A stretch of DNA of 26,538 nt from NCBI GenBank assembly GCA_905209455.1, contig CAJLTA010000028.1, positions 1 through 26,538 of the forward strand. The letters run 5' to 3'. The position numbers and the translations under genes were made by a program. Of this stretch, positions 7,500 to 15,342 are shown one piece after another (within the stretch, counting starts at the first letter, position 1; every line of letters begins with the position of its first letter). The DNA is from an uncultured Collinsella sp. GTDB lineage: Bacteria; Actinomycetota; Coriobacteriia; Coriobacteriales; Coriobacteriaceae. The notes below the pieces were generated by a model. That model ran no database searches. It was not told the origin of the DNA and saw only the letters and a list, made by a program, of their open reading frames with translations.

Positions 7500-8291
7500 A
7501 TGACCGAACGTTCCCGGAGCGGCAAGACCGCTTGGGACAAGGAGAAAACCCGCGAGCTGTTTCGTCGTTACAAGGAGACCGGTGATCCGGACGCCCGTGA
7601 GCAGCTCGTCATGTCCCATATGAACCTGGTAAGGTTTCTTGCCAACAAATTTAAGAATCGCGGCGAGCCGCTCGACGACCTCATGCAGGTCGGCTATCTG
7701 GGTTTGCTCAAGGCTATCGACCGTTTTGATCCCGAGCGCGGACTCGAGTTCACGACGTTTGCGACACCCACTATCCTGGGCGAGATCAAACGCCATTTTC
7801 GCGACAAGGGCTGGAGTGTGCGCGTACCGCGTCGTCTGCAGGAGCTCTCGGCCAAGGTCAACCAGGCTACTGACAAACTTACCAACGAGCTGCAGCGTTC
7901 GCCCAAGGTTGAGGAGATCGCTGAGTATCTAGATGTGACTGTCGATGAGGTCCTCGAGGCTATGGAATCGTCTTCGGCCTATACCTCGGTGCCCATCGAG
8001 GCTCCTGGTGCGTCCGATTCCGACGATGCGCCCTCGATTCTCGACCGTTACGCCGACGATGACAACGAGCTCGACTTTACCGATGACCGCCTGGTGATCG
8101 AGGAAGCCATCCGCGATTTCTCGCCGCGCGAGCGCGAGGTGATCGAGCTGCGCTTTGTGAAGGGCATGACCCAGATCGAGATTGCCAAGAAGCTGGGCAT
8201 CTCGCAGGTGCAGGTCTCGCGTCTGCTGCGCCGCACGCTTAAGAAGATTCAGGACAAGATCGACCCCGACGGAGTGATGATTCGTTCATGA
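7500..8291 (+). CDS. SigB/SigF/SigG-type alternative sigma-70 factor
   Basis: This is a 263-residue group 3 sigma factor. Region 2 is clear (HMNLVRFLANKFKNRGE, DDLMQVGYLGLLKAIDRFDP, EFTTFATPTILGEIKRHFRD). Region 3 follows (RVPRRLQELSAKVNQA, RSPKVEEIAEYLDV). After an acidic linker at about residues 165-195, region 4 has the helix-turn-helix (TQIEIAKKLGISQVQVSRLL). The region 2 and 3 sequences are those of the SigB (stress) and SigF (sporulation) type. This genome shows no sporulation genes in the window, so a stress or envelope role is more likely, as inference. It follows the RsbW-like gene by one base and overlaps the transporter gene as ATGA. Whether it drives its own operon is not visible; I found no convincing SigB promoter upstream. 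Confidence 0.92.
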   Translation: MTERSRSGKTAWDKEKTRELFRRYKETGDPDAREQLVMSHMNLVRFLANKFKNRGEPLDDLMQVGYLGLLKAIDRFDPERGLEFTTFATPTILGEIKRHFRDKGWSVRVPRRLQELSAKVNQATDKLTNELQRSPKVEEIAEYLDVTVDEVLEAMESSSAYTSVPIEAPGASDSDDAPSILDRYADDDNELDFTDDRLVIEEAIRDFSPREREVIELRFVKGMTQIEIAKKLGISQVQVSRLLRRTLKKIQDKIDPDGVMIRS

Positions 8292-9697
8292 GTGAGCACC
8301 CCCAACAAACCGATCGCGTGCTGCGCGACACCCGCGTTCTGACGCTGCGCATTTGGGCTGTTGTCGGCTGCATTGTTATTGCTGCTGTCATCTTTAACCT
8401 TATGGGCATCCTGGCGCCGGTTATCGAGTTTCTCGCCGTTGGTTCCATCATTGCCTTTGTGATGTCCCCGATCACCAACTGGCTCGAGCACCATGGCGTG
8501 AATCGCGGCATCGGTTCGCTTATCGCGCTTATTGTTGTTGTTGCCGTGCTCGTCGGTGTCGTTTGCATCTTGTCGCCGATTCTCTTTGGTCAGATCATGG
8601 AAGTCCTGAGCCGCCTGCCCGAGCAGCTTCGTGTTGCGGGTGGCGATCTCAATGAGATGATCTCGCATGCCAAGACGCTCAACAACACGCCGCTTAAGGA
8701 GTATTTGGACGATAATCTTTCGTCGCTGGTTGCCGTGGCATCGAAGTATGTGTCTCAGATCGCTGCCGAGCTTGGCCGCGGTGTGTTCCCGCTCATCACC
8801 AATACGGCTTCGCAGTTGTTCGTTATCTTCCTTGGTCTGGTGCTTGCGTACTGGATGGCCTGCGACTACCCTCGCATGCACCACGAGATTTGCACCATCA
8901 TCGGTCAGGAGAAGGAGACCTCGTACCGCTTTATGGTCGCCATCCTTTCTCGCTCTGTCGGCGGCTACATGCGCGGTATGGTCGTGACGTCCATCTGCGG
9001 TGGTTTCCTCGCCTTTATCGGTTTTATGATCATCGGCCATCCGTATGCGGCGCTCATGGCTATCTTTACCGGCATCATGCATTTGGTTCCGGTCGTCGGT
9101 CCTTGGGTGAGCGCAGCAATCGCCACGGTGCTCGGTTTCATGTTCAGCCCCATGTTGGCGTTATGGACGCTCATCGTGACGATGGTCGCGCAAAACGTCA
9201 CCGACAACGTGATTTCTCCTAAGGTCATGCAGAGCTCGGTGCAGGTGCATCCCATCATGAGCCTCACGGCGCTCGTTATTGGCTCGGCACTCATGGGCCC
9301 CATCGGCATGATTATTGCCATCCCGCTGTGCGCGGCCCTCAAGGGTATCTTCGTGTACTACTTCGAGAATGAGACCGGCCGCCAGCTTGTGGCCTATGAC
9401 GGCGCCGTGTTTAAGGGCACACCGTACCGCGATGCCGATGGCAACCCGGTCGCCGCCTACGACGCGCTCGGCGACGACACCTTCATCTACGAGTCCGAGC
9501 TCATCGGCAACGAGACTGCACCCGAGGCCAAGGCCATGCCCAAGCCCGAGCTCGATAATCCCTGGATTAAGCTCTCGGGTCTGCAGCCCGATGCCACGGG
9601 CTTCTTCAAGAACCCCTTTGCCAAGGACGATGATTCCAACTCGGACGACGATACCAAAACCGGCATCGACGGCTCCATGGACGATGACGACAACTAG
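8288..9697 (+). CDS. AI-2E family transporter (PerM/YhhT-like)
   Basis: This is a 469-residue polytopic membrane protein. Hydrophobic segments lie near residues 20-80, and a soluble amphipathic stretch follows. A cluster of helices then contains the family motif region VVGPWVSAAIATVLGF, and the last helices include GMIIAIPLCAAL. This matches UPF0118/AI-2E transporters. Members have been linked to autoinducer-2 export, Na+/H+ antiport or unknown cargo, so the substrate is open. The C-terminal 90 residues are a cytosolic tail that ends in an Asp/Ser-rich run. The start overlaps the sigma gene stop by four bases. This implies coupled translation and makes it a likely member of the same regulon. 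Confidence 0.85.
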   Translation: MSEHPQQTDRVLRDTRVLTLRIWAVVGCIVIAAVIFNLMGILAPVIEFLAVGSIIAFVMSPITNWLEHHGVNRGIGSLIALIVVVAVLVGVVCILSPILFGQIMEVLSRLPEQLRVAGGDLNEMISHAKTLNNTPLKEYLDDNLSSLVAVASKYVSQIAAELGRGVFPLITNTASQLFVIFLGLVLAYWMACDYPRMHHEICTIIGQEKETSYRFMVAILSRSVGGYMRGMVVTSICGGFLAFIGFMIIGHPYAALMAIFTGIMHLVPVVGPWVSAAIATVLGFMFSPMLALWTLIVTMVAQNVTDNVISPKVMQSSVQVHPIMSLTALVIGSALMGPIGMIIAIPLCAALKGIFVYYFENETGRQLVAYDGAVFKGTPYRDADGNPVAAYDALGDDTFIYESELIGNETAPEAKAMPKPELDNPWIKLSGLQPDATGFFKNPFAKDDDSNSDDDTKTGIDGSMDDDDN

Positions 9698-9746
9698 CGG
9701 GGTAATTCGGGTTAACATTCATACGTGCTAACATGCAATTTCGCTG

Positions 9747-9776
9747 GAGGGTCGCTGTTTGGCGACCCTCTTTTTT
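9747..9776 (+). terminator. Strong Rho-independent terminator closing the sigma-factor unit
   Basis: GAGGGTCGC (9747-9755) pairs perfectly with GCGACCCTC (9762-9770) around a six-base loop, followed by six T residues. Confidence 0.92.
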
Positions 9777-9802
9777 GCATAGGCGCGGTGGGATGGTAAT
9801 AT
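9775..9802 (+). promoter_or_regulatory. Promoter of alaS with extended -10
   Basis: TTGCAT (9775-9780) and TAATAT (9797-9802) are 16 bases apart. TGG immediately before the -10 makes an extended -10. The predicted start lies about 40 bases before the alaS ATG. It begins within the T-run of the preceding terminator. Confidence 0.65.
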
Positions 9803-9848
9803 CGTTACGTTTGAACTGTTTCGATGTGAAACCGAGGAGATTCCCTCT

Positions 9849-12506
9849 ATGAGTGCTGACTACCCGTCGATGACTACGGCCGAGATTCGCTCCAAGTTCC
9901 TCAACTTCTTTGAGGAGCGCGGTCTTAAGCTCTATCCTTCTTCGTCCCTTGTTCCCGACGATCCCTCGCTGCTGCTTGCCAACGCTGGCATGAACCAGTT
10001 TAAGGAGTACTACCAGGGCAAGAAGACCATGAAGGAGATCGGCGCGATCTCTTGCCAGAAGTGCGTCCGCACCAACGACATCGACTGCATCGGCGAGGAC
10101 GGCCGTCACCTGTCGTTCTTCGAGATGCTCGGTGACTTCTCCTTTGGCGGCGTCTCCAAGCAGCAGGCCTGCGCTTGGGCTTTTGAGCTCATCACCAAGG
10201 AGTTCAAGCTGCCGCTCGACCGCCTGTACTTCACCGTCTTTACCGAGGACGACGAGACCCATGACGTGTGGCGCTCCCTGGGCGTTGCCGAGGATCACAT
10301 CTCGCGTCTGGGCGAGGACGACAACTTCTGGGCCGCTGGCCCCACCGGCCCCTGCGGTCCGTGCTCCGAGATCTACTTTGACATGGGCGAGGAGGTCGGT
10401 TGCGGCAGCCCCGACTGCAAGCCCGGCTGCGACTGCGACCGCTTCCTTGAGTTCTGGAACCTCGTGTTTACCCAGTACGACCGCCAGGAGGACGGCTCCA
10501 TGCCGGAGCTGCCGCACCGCAACCTCGATACGGGCATGGGCCTGGAGCGCATGGCCGCCATCATGCAGCACAAGACCGCCAACTACGACGGCGACTTGAT
10601 GCAGCATCTCATCAAGCTGGGCGAGAAGATTAGCGGCAAGACCTATGACGCCGACGATTACTCCGGCGCCAGCCGCTCCCTGCGTATCATCGCCGACCAC
10701 TCCCGTGCCGTCGACTTTATGATCTCGGACGGCATCCTTCCCGGTAACGAGGGTCGCGAGTACGTCCTTCGCCGCCTGCTCCGTCGTGCCGTGTTCCACG
10801 GTCGCCTGCTGGGCATCGAGGGCGCCTTCCTGACCAAGTTCATCGACGAAGTCAACGCTCAGATGGGCGAGGCTTATCCCGAGCTGCTCAAGAACGTCGC
10901 CCTCGTCAAGGGTATCGTCGCCTCCGAGGAGGAGCGCTTCTCCACGACGCTCGACAACGGCCGTGTTTACCTGGACGAGGCCCTGGCAGCGCTTGCCGAG
11001 GGCGCTGTGCTTCCGGGCGACGTTGCCTTTAAGCTGCACGACACCTTTGGTTTCCCCATTGACCTGACTGTCGAGATCGCCGGCGCTGCTGGCCATGACG
11101 TCGATATGGACGGCTTCACCGCCTGCATGGAGGACCAGAAGGCCCGCGCTCGCGCCAACGCCAAGGGCGATGCCTGGGGCAGCTTCAACGACGTGTGGGT
11201 TGAGCTTTCGGACAAGGTTGCCGCGACCGAGTTCGACGGTTATGACAACGACGTCATCGAGGGCGCCAAGGTTGTCGCCATCGTTCGCAACGGCGAGTCC
11301 GTCGAGTCCGCTGCCGCGGGCGAGGACGTCGAGGTCGTGCTCGACCGCACCCCGTTCTACGCCGAGATGGGTGGCCAGCAGGGCGACGCCGGCGAGCTTT
11401 TTGCCGAGGGCGTTGCGCTGACCGTTTCCGATACCAAGAACCACAACGGCCTGTATGCCCATGTCGCGCATGTTGCCGAGGGCACGCTGGCCGTCGGTGC
11501 TACCGTGACCGCCGCGCTCGACGCCGAGCGCCGTGGTTTCCTGCGCCGCAACCACACCGCCACGCACCTGCTCGACGCTGCCCTTAAACAGGTCCTGGGC
11601 GAGCATGTCTCCCAGGCCGGCTCGCTGGTGACGCCCGAGCACCTGCGCTTTGACTTCACGCACTTCGAGGCTCTGTCCTCCGACCAGCTCAAGGCTGTCG
11701 AGGACCTGGTCAACCAGCAGATCTTCGCTTCCAAGCCGGTCGTGACCCGCGTCATGGGCATCGACGAGGCCAAGGCCGCCGGTGCTGTCGCCCTCTTTGG
11801 CGAGAAGTACGGCGACGTCGTCCGCGTCGTCTCCGTGGGCGCCGAGGACCAGCCGTTCTCCCGCGAGCTCTGCGGTGGTACGCATGCCGCCAACACCGCC
11901 GAGATCGGTCTGTTCAAGATCATTTCCGAGTCCTCCACGGGCTCGAATGTCCGCCGCATTGAGGCTGTGACCTCCAAGGGCGCTCTCGATTACATGACCG
12001 ACCGCCTGGCGCTCGTTGACGCCGCCGCTGCTGCGCTCAAGTGCCGCGTCGACGAGGTTCCCGCCCGCGTGGAGAATCTGCAGGCCGAGCTGCGCGAGAC
12101 TTCCAACAAGCTCAAGAAGGCGCTCACCGGCGGCTCCTCCGATGCGATCTCCAGCGCCATCGACGGCGCTGTCGAGCTGAACGGCTACAAGCTCGTTGTC
12201 GCTGAACTTCAGGGTCTCGAGGCCGCAGACCTGCGCAACGTTTGGGATACTGTGCACCAGAAGGTCGCCGGCCCCGTCGCCTGCGTTGTTGCCAGCGTGA
12301 CCGAGAAGGGCACCCCGGCCCTGCTCGCCGCCGGCTCCGATGACGCCGTGAAGGCCGGTTTCCACGCCGGCAACGTGATCAAGCAGATCGCGGGCCTGGT
12401 CGATGGTCGCGGTGGTGGTCGTCCCAACATGGCCCAGGCCGGTGGCAAGAACGCCACCGGTATCGCCGATGCCCTCGCGGCCGCCAAGACCGCGCTCGGC
12501 GCCTAA
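9849..12506 (+). CDS. alaS: Alanyl-tRNA synthetase
   Basis: The class II synthetase charges tRNA-Ala. The 885-residue protein has the complete architecture. The aminoacylation core comes first (SCQKCVRTNDID, FFEMLGDFSFGG). The tRNA-recognition region follows, then the editing domain with HxxxH as His569 and His573 in NHTATHLLD and the CGGTH zinc site at Cys675-His679. The C-Ala domain near the end has GGGRPNMAQAGG. GAGGAGA lies eight bases before ATG 9849. It begins an operon-like run with ruvX and mltG, as in Bacillus and relatives. Codon use is strongly biased to C and G at third positions, typical of a highly expressed gene. No T-box leader was seen in the short 5' region. Confidence 0.98.
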   Translation: MSADYPSMTTAEIRSKFLNFFEERGLKLYPSSSLVPDDPSLLLANAGMNQFKEYYQGKKTMKEIGAISCQKCVRTNDIDCIGEDGRHLSFFEMLGDFSFGGVSKQQACAWAFELITKEFKLPLDRLYFTVFTEDDETHDVWRSLGVAEDHISRLGEDDNFWAAGPTGPCGPCSEIYFDMGEEVGCGSPDCKPGCDCDRFLEFWNLVFTQYDRQEDGSMPELPHRNLDTGMGLERMAAIMQHKTANYDGDLMQHLIKLGEKISGKTYDADDYSGASRSLRIIADHSRAVDFMISDGILPGNEGREYVLRRLLRRAVFHGRLLGIEGAFLTKFIDEVNAQMGEAYPELLKNVALVKGIVASEEERFSTTLDNGRVYLDEALAALAEGAVLPGDVAFKLHDTFGFPIDLTVEIAGAAGHDVDMDGFTACMEDQKARARANAKGDAWGSFNDVWVELSDKVAATEFDGYDNDVIEGAKVVAIVRNGESVESAAAGEDVEVVLDRTPFYAEMGGQQGDAGELFAEGVALTVSDTKNHNGLYAHVAHVAEGTLAVGATVTAALDAERRGFLRRNHTATHLLDAALKQVLGEHVSQAGSLVTPEHLRFDFTHFEALSSDQLKAVEDLVNQQIFASKPVVTRVMGIDEAKAAGAVALFGEKYGDVVRVVSVGAEDQPFSRELCGGTHAANTAEIGLFKIISESSTGSNVRRIEAVTSKGALDYMTDRLALVDAAAAALKCRVDEVPARVENLQAELRETSNKLKKALTGGSSDAISSAIDGAVELNGYKLVVAELQGLEAADLRNVWDTVHQKVAGPVACVVASVTEKGTPALLAAGSDDAVKAGFHAGNVIKQIAGLVDGRGGGRPNMAQAGGKNATGIADALAAAKTALGA

Positions 12507-12523
12507 GAACTTAAGTAGTCGCT

Positions 12524-12952
12524 GTGGTCGCGCTCGCGCTGGACATAGGGGAGACCAGGATTGGCATCGCCGTCTCGAGCCGTGATGGCAAGATGGCGAT
12601 GCCTGTCAAGGTGCTTCCGGCTGCCGAGGTCACTGGTATGGCAAAGACGTTTCGCTACCTGGTCGAGGACTATGAGCCCGATATCCTGGTAAGCGGACGT
12701 CCCTTGACCATGGCCGGTGAGCCCGGCCCCCAGGCCGAGCGCGTCGCCGCCGTGGCCCAAAAGATTGCCGACGAGCTCGAACTTCCGCTGGAGTTTGAGG
12801 ACGAGCGTCTGTCCTCGCAGGAGGCCAAGCGAATCCTGCGAGAGCAGGGGCTCAACGAAAAGCAGATGAGGGGCAAGATTGACATGATCGCCGCCAGCCT
12901 GTTCTTGCAGACATGGCTCGATCGTAAAAACGAGGAGGTTCAGCATGCCTAG
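12524..12952 (+). CDS. ruvX: Putative Holliday junction resolvase (YqgF/RuvX)
   Basis: This 142-residue RNase H-fold protein carries LDIGETRIGIAV at the N-terminus with Asp7. It also has SGRPLTMAGEPGPQAERV, DERLSSQEA and the C-terminal DMIAASLFLQTWLD, all typical of YqgF. The family is tied to Holliday junction resolution and to 16S rRNA 5'-end maturation. The start is GTG 12524, chosen because it gives the exact family N-terminus; the ribosome site is weak. It follows alaS by 17 bases and overlaps mltG by eight bases, matching the usual alaS–ruvX–mltG order. Confidence 0.92.
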   Translation: MVALALDIGETRIGIAVSSRDGKMAMPVKVLPAAEVTGMAKTFRYLVEDYEPDILVSGRPLTMAGEPGPQAERVAAVAQKIADELELPLEFEDERLSSQEAKRILREQGLNEKQMRGKIDMIAASLFLQTWLDRKNEEVQHA

Positions 12953-14300
12953 CGCTTCCGATCCGCGCCAGCAGAATCGTACACGGCAGCCCGCGCCGCG
13001 CCCTGCTCAGCCTGGTCAGCGCCCGGCGCAGCCGACGCAGCGTTCGGCTCAGCCTACTCGGCGTGCTGCTCAACAGCCCGCCGCTCGTCCCGCGCAGCCC
13101 GCTGGCGGCGCTCGTTTTAAGCAGCAGGCTCCTGCCCAGCGCACACAGGGGCAGGCCCGGCAATCGCGCTCCCACGCACATCATGTTCATGGCTCGCATG
13201 GCGTTGCTCCGGCCACGCGTTCGAGCTATAACACGCACGCCCGCCGTGGTGCCCAAAAGAAAAGCTCCCCGGTGCCTTTGATTATCGGTGGCGTCGCCGC
13301 CGTGCTTGCGCTTGTCGCGATCGTTTTCTTTGTCGTGCCAGCCGTTAAGGGCTTCTTTGGCGGTGAGGATGCGAAAGTCGTTGCAGGCCAGCAGGTTACT
13401 ATCACGATTCCCGATGGTGCCTCGGGTGACAGCATCGCTTCGATTCTCTCTGAGAACCATATCGTCGAAAATCCCAAGGATTATTACGCGGCTGTCAAAA
13501 AGCTCAACGCCGACATGTCGCTTAAGCCTGGCACCTACTCGTTCACCACGCTCATGGACGCGACCAAGGTCGTTCAGCAGCTCATGGAAGGCCCCAATGC
13601 GGGCTCCGATGCGCTGACTATCCCTGAGGGTCTGACGGTTGACCAGGTCGCTGACCGTGTGGCCAAGGCATACGACAGCATTTCTAAGGAGGACTTCCTT
13701 AACCAGGCCAAGGCGAGCAATTATGTGAATGATTACGCTTTCCTTAAAGACGCCGCGAACGATTCGCTCGAGGGCTTCCTGTTCCCCAAGACCTATTCGC
13801 TGGGTAAGGACCCAAGCGCCGATGATGTGATTCGCGCCATGCTTGACCAGTTCAACGCCGAGTATAAGTCGCTTGACTTTGCCAGCTGCGAGGCCAAGAT
13901 CAAGGAGCGCTATGGCGTGGAGATGTCCGATTACGACATCGTTAACCTTGCCTCGATCGTCGAGCGCGAGGGCCTCAACGCCGACCAGCGCGCGCATGTG
14001 GCCTCGGTCTTCTACAACCGTCTGGCGGGCAAGCTCGATGGCCTGCGCTACCTCAACAGCGACGCGACCATGATGTACGTCACCGGTGGCGAGGTTACCG
14101 CCGACGACCTGCAGAGTGATAGCCCCTATAACACCTATAAGCACGAGGGCCTCCCGCCCACGCCCATTTGCTCTCCGTCGCTCGAGGCGCTCAAGGCCAC
14201 CCTTGAGCCGACCGACTCCGACGACCTGTATTTCTACATTACGCAGGACGAAGAGTATTTCTCGAAGACCTACGAAGAGCATCAACAGTCTTGGAATTGA
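12945..14300 (+). CDS. mltG: Endolytic murein transglycosylase MltG (YceG)
   Basis: MltG cuts nascent peptidoglycan strands at the membrane and helps set glycan length. The first 105 residues are low-complexity, rich in Gln, Pro, Arg and Ala (QRPAQPTQR-like repeats), and probably cytosolic. A membrane segment follows at about residues 107-130. A LysM-like part and the YceG catalytic domain come next. The catalytic Glu340 lies in IVEREGLNADQRAHVASVFYNRL-type sequence, and the late motifs SPYNTY and GLPPTPICSPSLEAL are present. GAGGAGG precedes ATG 12945. It overlaps ruvX by eight bases, and the phosphatase ATG is two bases after its stop. The long disordered N-terminus occurs in many actinobacterial homologues. 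Confidence 0.93.
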   Translation: MPSASDPRQQNRTRQPAPRPAQPGQRPAQPTQRSAQPTRRAAQQPAARPAQPAGGARFKQQAPAQRTQGQARQSRSHAHHVHGSHGVAPATRSSYNTHARRGAQKKSSPVPLIIGGVAAVLALVAIVFFVVPAVKGFFGGEDAKVVAGQQVTITIPDGASGDSIASILSENHIVENPKDYYAAVKKLNADMSLKPGTYSFTTLMDATKVVQQLMEGPNAGSDALTIPEGLTVDQVADRVAKAYDSISKEDFLNQAKASNYVNDYAFLKDAANDSLEGFLFPKTYSLGKDPSADDVIRAMLDQFNAEYKSLDFASCEAKIKERYGVEMSDYDIVNLASIVEREGLNADQRAHVASVFYNRLAGKLDGLRYLNSDATMMYVTGGEVTADDLQSDSPYNTYKHEGLPPTPICSPSLEALKATLEPTDSDDLYFYITQDEEYFSKTYEEHQQSWN

Positions 14301-14302
14301 TC

Positions 14303-14800
14303 ATGAGGATTTTTAGCCCCAAACGATATGTTGCCTCGGTCGATCGCATCGACCTCGATACCCTCTGGGCCGACGGCAAGCGCGCCATTCTGCTCGACCG
14401 CGACAACACCCTGGTGCCACGTGATACCGAGCAGGTACCCGCTGCGGTCTCCGCCTGGCTCGAGGCCGCCCATGCTAAGGGCTTTAAGCTGTGCATGGTG
14501 TCCAACAACTGGCATCGCGACCAGGTTATGGCGTCGGCGCGCGAGCTGGGGCTCGAGGCCATCAGCCATGCCATGAAGCCGGCGCCCTTTGCCCTCAAAG
14601 CGGGTCTTAAGCGTCTGGGCGCCACGGCTGACGAGGCCGTGCTGGTCGGCGATCAACTGTACACGGACGTGTGGAGCGGAAACTTTGCCGGCGTTGACAC
14701 TATTCTGGTCAAGCCGCAGGCAACCCAGGACCTGTGGTACACGCAGATCTTCCGTATCTTTGAGCGCCGGGCCCTGCGCGACCTTCCCTGCGAGGAATAG
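14303..14800 (+). CDS. YqeG-type HAD-IIIA family phosphatase
   Basis: The 165-residue protein has HAD motif I as LLDRDNTLV with Asp32 and Asp34, motif II as MVSNNW, motif III as the Lys of MKPAP and motif IV as LVGDQLYTDV. This matches YqeG/phosphatidylglycerolphosphatase-like HAD-IIIA proteins. Bacterial YqeG has no settled substrate, and a role as PGP phosphatase is possible by family only. The start is ATG 14303, two bases after the mltG stop, so translation is probably coupled; no clear ribosome site is visible. In Firmicutes yqeG often sits near aroE or yqeH; here it precedes aroK. Confidence 0.85.
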   Translation: MRIFSPKRYVASVDRIDLDTLWADGKRAILLDRDNTLVPRDTEQVPAAVSAWLEAAHAKGFKLCMVSNNWHRDQVMASARELGLEAISHAMKPAPFALKAGLKRLGATADEAVLVGDQLYTDVWSGNFAGVDTILVKPQATQDLWYTQIFRIFERRALRDLPCEE

Positions 14801-14808
14801 GTTTCGCC

Positions 14809-15342
14809 ATGTCTCAGCACATCAAACACGGCTGCGACCATATCTTCTTTATCGGCTTTTTGGGCGCGGGCAAGTCGACGCTTGCGCGCAACGTGGGCAC
14901 TATGTTCAAGCGTCGATTCATCGATACCGATCGTTTGGTTGTGCGTCGATGCGGCAAGTCGGTGACCGAGATATTTAAGACCGAGGGCGAGGATCGTTTT
15001 CGCGAGCTCGAGACCTCGGCACTTCGTTCGCTTCAGAGCGAGCGCAGCCTGCTGGTATCGTGCGGGGGTGGCATCGTCGAGACGCCGGTGAACATTGAGC
15101 TGATGCACGAGATGGGTACCTGCGTGTACCTCGAAGGCGACTTTGAGGACTCGTTGCGTCAGATTCGCCGCTCCGATACCCGGCCCGATTTTCGCTCGCC
15201 CGAGCATGCTGCGCGCCTGTTTGAGCATCGCCGTCCGCTGTATCGCCAGGCCGCCGATATTACCCTTGATATTCGCAACAAGTCCTTCGAGGACGTTTCC
15301 TACCTTTGTGCCGAGATGCTTTTGGAGCGTGGATTGCTATGA
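14809..15342 (+). CDS. aroK: Shikimate kinase
   Basis: The enzyme phosphorylates shikimate at the 3-hydroxyl in chorismate synthesis. The P-loop GFLGAGKS is at residues 16-23. The DTD motif follows with IDTDRLV, then the shikimate-binding Arg in DRFRELE, the CGGGIV glycine motif, an Arg-Pro LID (SDTRPDF) and a late RRPLYRQAAD arginine. The usual DxD-x-x-I-E ends in Val here instead of Glu, a mild change. At 177 residues it is of normal length. Its stop overlaps the ATG of the DHQ-synthase-like gene as ATGA. The catalytic residues look intact, unlike its partner's. Confidence 0.9.
   Translation: MSQHIKHGCDHIFFIGFLGAGKSTLARNVGTMFKRRFIDTDRLVVRRCGKSVTEIFKTEGEDRFRELETSALRSLQSERSLLVSCGGGIVETPVNIELMHEMGTCVYLEGDFEDSLRQIRRSDTRPDFRSPEHAARLFEHRRPLYRQAADITLDIRNKSFEDVSYLCAEMLLERGLL

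Noticed and set aside
9803..9848. T-box riboswitch before alaS
   Set aside because: The leader is only about 40 bases, without specifier stem or antiterminator sequence.
9606..12365. 919-codon open frame on the minus strand opposite alaS
   Set aside because: It is opposite a complete, well-conserved alaS with strong C/G third-position bias, which removes antisense stops. Its product is a low-complexity Gly/Leu/Val/Asp protein with no recognisable domain.
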